The notes beneath the pieces are model-generated. The model was not told the DNA's origin. It made no database searches and worked only from the letters and a program-made list of their open reading frames with translations. A DNA stretch of 6,998 nucleotides from Spirochaetes bacterium RBG_16_67_19 (lineage in GTDB: Bacteria; Spirochaetota; Spirochaetia; SZUA-6; DRHE01), in assembly GCA_001829505.1 (NCBI GenBank), contig MIBK01000180.1, forward strand, positions 3,106 to 10,103. Direction: 5' to 3'. The position numbers were made by a program, and so were the translations under genes. This document shows positions 5,396 through 6,998 of this stretch, piece after piece. Every line of letters starts with the position of its first letter. Positions within the stretch are counted from its first letter, which is position 1.

Positions 5396-6382
5396 CTACT
5401 TCCGCCCCGCCGGGTCGGCCGCTTCGGCCGCCAGGCGGCGGTAGGTCTGCGCTTCCCCGGCGAATCCGGCCCGCTCGGCCAGCTCGATGAGCGCCGGCAG
5501 GAGGCGCCGGGCTTCCTCGACCAGGGAGAGGCTCTGGTAGACCTGCAGGCTGCGGCGGTAGGAGTCCAGAGCCGCGGCCTCCTCCCCCTGCCTGCGGTAC
5601 AGCAGGCCCATCGCGGCCAGGTCCTTGGCGATGCCCAGGGAGCGCTCCATGAGCCGGTCGAAGCGCAGGGCCTCCCCCAGGCTGGCCAGGGCCGCCGCGG
5701 CGTCCCCCTGCCTGGACTGGACGGAGGCGATCATGTAGTGGTTGCTGGCCGCCTCCTCGAAGCGCTCCTGCCGGAGGTTCAGGGCCAGGGCCTGGCGGAA
5801 GAAATCCAGGGCCTCCGGAAGGCGATCCTGGGCCTTGAGCACGGCGCCCAGGTTGTGCAGCAGGATGGCCTGCTCGGGTCCCGGGTCCCCGGCCGGAAGG
5901 TGCGCCGAGGCCGCGCGCAGGAGCTCTTCGGCCTGCCCGGTCCGACCGCGGGCCAGGTGGATTTCGGCCAGGTTGCTGGAGCTCTGGGCCTGGAGGCGGG
6001 CGTCGGAGAGCTTTTCCGCCAGGCGCAGGGCCTCGCGGAAGTAGCGCTCAGCCTCCTCCAGCTCGCCCAGCGCCAGGTGGGCCTGGCCCAGGGAGTTGTA
6101 CGAGGCGGCGCTCCCCGTTTGATGGTCCACGGCCAGGTTTTCGTTCAGTGCCAGGCGAAAAAGAAGGAGCGCCTGCCGGTAGTCGCCCCTGGCGAAACGG
6201 GCGTTGCCGGCCACGGCGTATTCGGCGGCCCGCTCCTTGCGCTCCACGACCTCGGTTTTCCGCTTAGGGGCCGTGGAGCAGGCGGCCAGCCCGGCCAGGC
6301 CGGCTAGGGCAACCAGCAGGACGGCGACCAGCAGGGCCAGGCCGGCCAGGCCGGCTAGGGGGGGGAGCGCGGTGCGCCGCAT
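5396..6382 (-). CDS. TPR-repeat lipoprotein
   Basis: A 328-residue lipoprotein that probably acts as a protein-protein scaffold on the periplasmic side of a membrane. The signal peptide has a basic start (MRR), a long hydrophobic core and the lipobox L32-A33-A34-C35, with C35 as the lipidated residue. After a basic stretch (PKRKTEVVERKER) the rest is about six or seven TPR units, roughly 53-86, 91-127, 130-163, 171-204, 211-244, 251-286 and a weaker last one to about 320. The clearest are the second (SYNSLGQAHLALGELEEAER) and the fourth (HNLGAVLKAQDRLPEALDFF). The ATG overlaps the MCE gene stop by 1 nt (TGATG), and a strong GAGGAG lies 5 nt upstream. The hydrophobic core is built from in-frame duplications (see the direct repeat entries). 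Its operon place suggests that it supports the MCE system or localises the peptidase; neither is shown by the sequence. Confidence 0.92.
   Translation of the reverse strand: MRRTALPPLAGLAGLALLVAVLLVALAGLAGLAACSTAPKRKTEVVERKERAAEYAVAGNARFARGDYRQALLLFRLALNENLAVDHQTGSAASYNSLGQAHLALGELEEAERYFREALRLAEKLSDARLQAQSSSNLAEIHLARGRTGQAEELLRAASAHLPAGDPGPEQAILLHNLGAVLKAQDRLPEALDFFRQALALNLRQERFEEAASNHYMIASVQSRQGDAAAALASLGEALRFDRLMERSLGIAKDLAAMGLLYRRQGEEAAALDSYRRSLQVYQSLSLVEEARRLLPALIELAERAGFAGEAQTYRRLAAEAADPAGRK
6291..6309. repeat. 19-bp direct repeat, copy 1 (lipoprotein signal peptide)
   Basis: CCGGCCAGGCCGGCTAGGG, identical to the copy at 6342-6360. The offset is 51 nt (17 codons), so both copies encode LAGLAG in frame (residues 26-31 here). 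Confidence 0.9.
6342..6360. repeat. 19-bp direct repeat, copy 2 (lipoprotein signal peptide)
   Basis: Perfect copy of 6291-6309, encoding LAGLAG at residues 9-14. Between the copies a 9-bp unit ACCAGCAGG also occurs twice, 15 nt apart and in frame (LLVA twice). The signal-peptide core therefore looks as if it grew by short duplications. Confidence 0.9.
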
Positions 6383-6998
6383 CAGAACTCCTCGTCCCGG
6401 TAGCTTTGGAAGGTGGTCTGCTGCTCCCGGCGATCCGGCACACCGCCCCGCAGCAGCGGATTGTTCTTCAAGGCCTCCAGCACATCCTGGCCCTGGTCCA
6501 GGGTGGTCCGCCCCTGCTCCAGCAAGCCGACGATCTGCGGCTGGGCGCTGTTCACGAAGCGGGTGAACTCGGCGAGCTGGGCGATGACCGCCTGCAGCTC
6601 CTGGAGGCTGCCCTGGATCTGGTCGTAGAGCCGATTGTCGTCATCCAGGATGGTATTCAGCGAGCCCTTGGGATCCAGCAGCCGCCTGGCCAGGCCGGTG
6701 GGGTCGCTCAGTCCGGCGCTCAAGGTCTCCAGGTTGGCCGCGATGCCTTCCAGGCGGGTGGCAATCGCGTTCACCTCACGGGCGGTCCCGGCCACGTCCT
6801 TCAGGGTGGAGGCCAGGGGGCCGCTGCCCTGGCCCTGCAGGTCGCGGTTCAGCGTTTCGGCCACCTTCCGGATGGCCACCACGGTCAGGTCGATCTGCTC
6901 CAGCACGGGCTGCACTGGGGACAGCAGGGCGGCGATGGGATCGTTCTGGGCGGGGGCGGCGGCCCGCCGGGCCGTCATCAGCCGGCGGCCCTCTTCCA
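6382..6998 (-). CDS. MCE/MlaD-family lipid-transport protein, C-terminal part (5' end outside window)
   Basis: The frame is open to the window edge, so the start is not seen; the internal ATG at 6978 is preceded in frame by EEGRRL and is unlikely to be the real start. The visible 205 residues are the helical C-terminal region of an MCE protein: repeated amphipathic helices (for example LASTLKDVAGTAREVNAIATRLEGIAANLETL), a GSLNTILDDDNRLYDQIQGSL stretch, and the near-terminal DVLEALKNNPLLRGGVPDRRE, a typical ending of MlaD-like proteins. The diagnostic N-terminal transmembrane helix and MCE beta-barrel domain would lie beyond the edge. Such proteins form rings that bind phospholipid or other hydrophobic cargo for an MlaE/MlaF-type ABC transporter, whose genes would be expected just upstream. 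Alternatives are another coiled-coil envelope protein, but the NPLLRGG ending argues against that. The last codons hold the GAGGAG ribosome-binding site of the next gene. Confidence 0.8.
   Translation of the reverse strand, partial: EEGRRLMTARRAAAPAQNDPIAALLSPVQPVLEQIDLTVVAIRKVAETLNRDLQGQGSGPLASTLKDVAGTAREVNAIATRLEGIAANLETLSAGLSDPTGLARRLLDPKGSLNTILDDDNRLYDQIQGSLQELQAVIAQLAEFTRFVNSAQPQIVGLLEQGRTTLDQGQDVLEALKNNPLLRGGVPDRREQQTTFQSYRDEEF
6388..6393 (-). promoter_or_regulatory. Strong ribosome-binding site for the TPR lipoprotein gene
   Basis: GAGGAG on the minus strand, 5 nt before the ATG at 6382 and inside the final codons of the MCE gene (encoding DEEF). Together with the TGATG overlap it supports re-initiation after the MCE stop and fixes the lipoprotein start. 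Confidence 0.75.

Noticed and set aside
6382..6978. The ATG at 6978 as the true start of the MCE-family gene
   Set aside because: The frame stays open to the window edge. A 198-residue protein would lack the MCE domain and membrane anchor, and no ribosome-binding site is evident.
1..6998. CRISPR array, tRNA, rRNA, insertion sequence or phage features
   Set aside because: I saw no regularly spaced repeats, cloverleaf-like sequence, transposase or integrase motifs; apart from the 176-bp gap at 2875-3050 the window is filled with envelope and metabolic genes.

Overview
All genes read on the minus strand, so the window is described from its right end (6998) to its left end (1). By eye the DNA is very GC-rich (about two thirds). 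Genes are packed almost without spacers, and one AT-richer gap lies near 2875-3050. The gene set (an MCE/MlaD-type lipid-transport subunit, lipoprotein and Sec signal peptides, a bifunctional class A penicillin-binding protein) indicates a diderm bacterium. The layout of the M23 peptidase and the unusual mid-region of the penicillin-binding protein remind me of free-living spirochaetes (Spirochaetota). This is an inference from memory of family style, not a search result, and another GC-rich diderm phylum is possible.

Region 1 (6998-3051) is a tightly coupled five-gene envelope run. In order it holds the C-terminal part of an MCE/MlaD-like substrate-binding protein (cut by the window edge), a TPR lipoprotein, a small three-helix membrane protein starting with TTG, a secreted LysM-like plus M23 peptidoglycan endopeptidase, and a secreted protein ending in two PEGA-like domains. 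The junctions are a 1-nt overlap (TGATG), a 2-nt gap, a 13-nt gap and a 4-nt overlap (ATGA), so one polycistronic transcript is very likely. Its promoter is beyond the right edge.

Region 2 (3050-2875) is the only real intergenic stretch. It carries, in transcription order, a long bulged hairpin with a C-rich loop, a perfect 12-bp-stem rho-independent terminator, and a promoter-like TTGACA-18-TATCGT for the next unit. That promoter sits so close to the next ATG that the mRNA would be leaderless or nearly so.

Region 3 (2874-14) is a two-gene unit. It encodes a complete bifunctional class A penicillin-binding protein with all GT51 and transpeptidase motifs and, 11 nt later, a stand-alone glycine cleavage H protein with its lipoyl-lysine. 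No other glycine-cleavage gene is visible.

Taken together, the window is an envelope-biogenesis neighbourhood: lipid trafficking, peptidoglycan cutting, peptidoglycan synthesis, and an apparently misplaced lipoyl carrier. The points most worth a second look are an internal repeat inside the PBP inter-domain region, the structured 3' region before the terminator, the predicted leaderless PBP start, and the linkage of an MCE gene to a TPR lipoprotein, an M23 peptidase and a PEGA protein.
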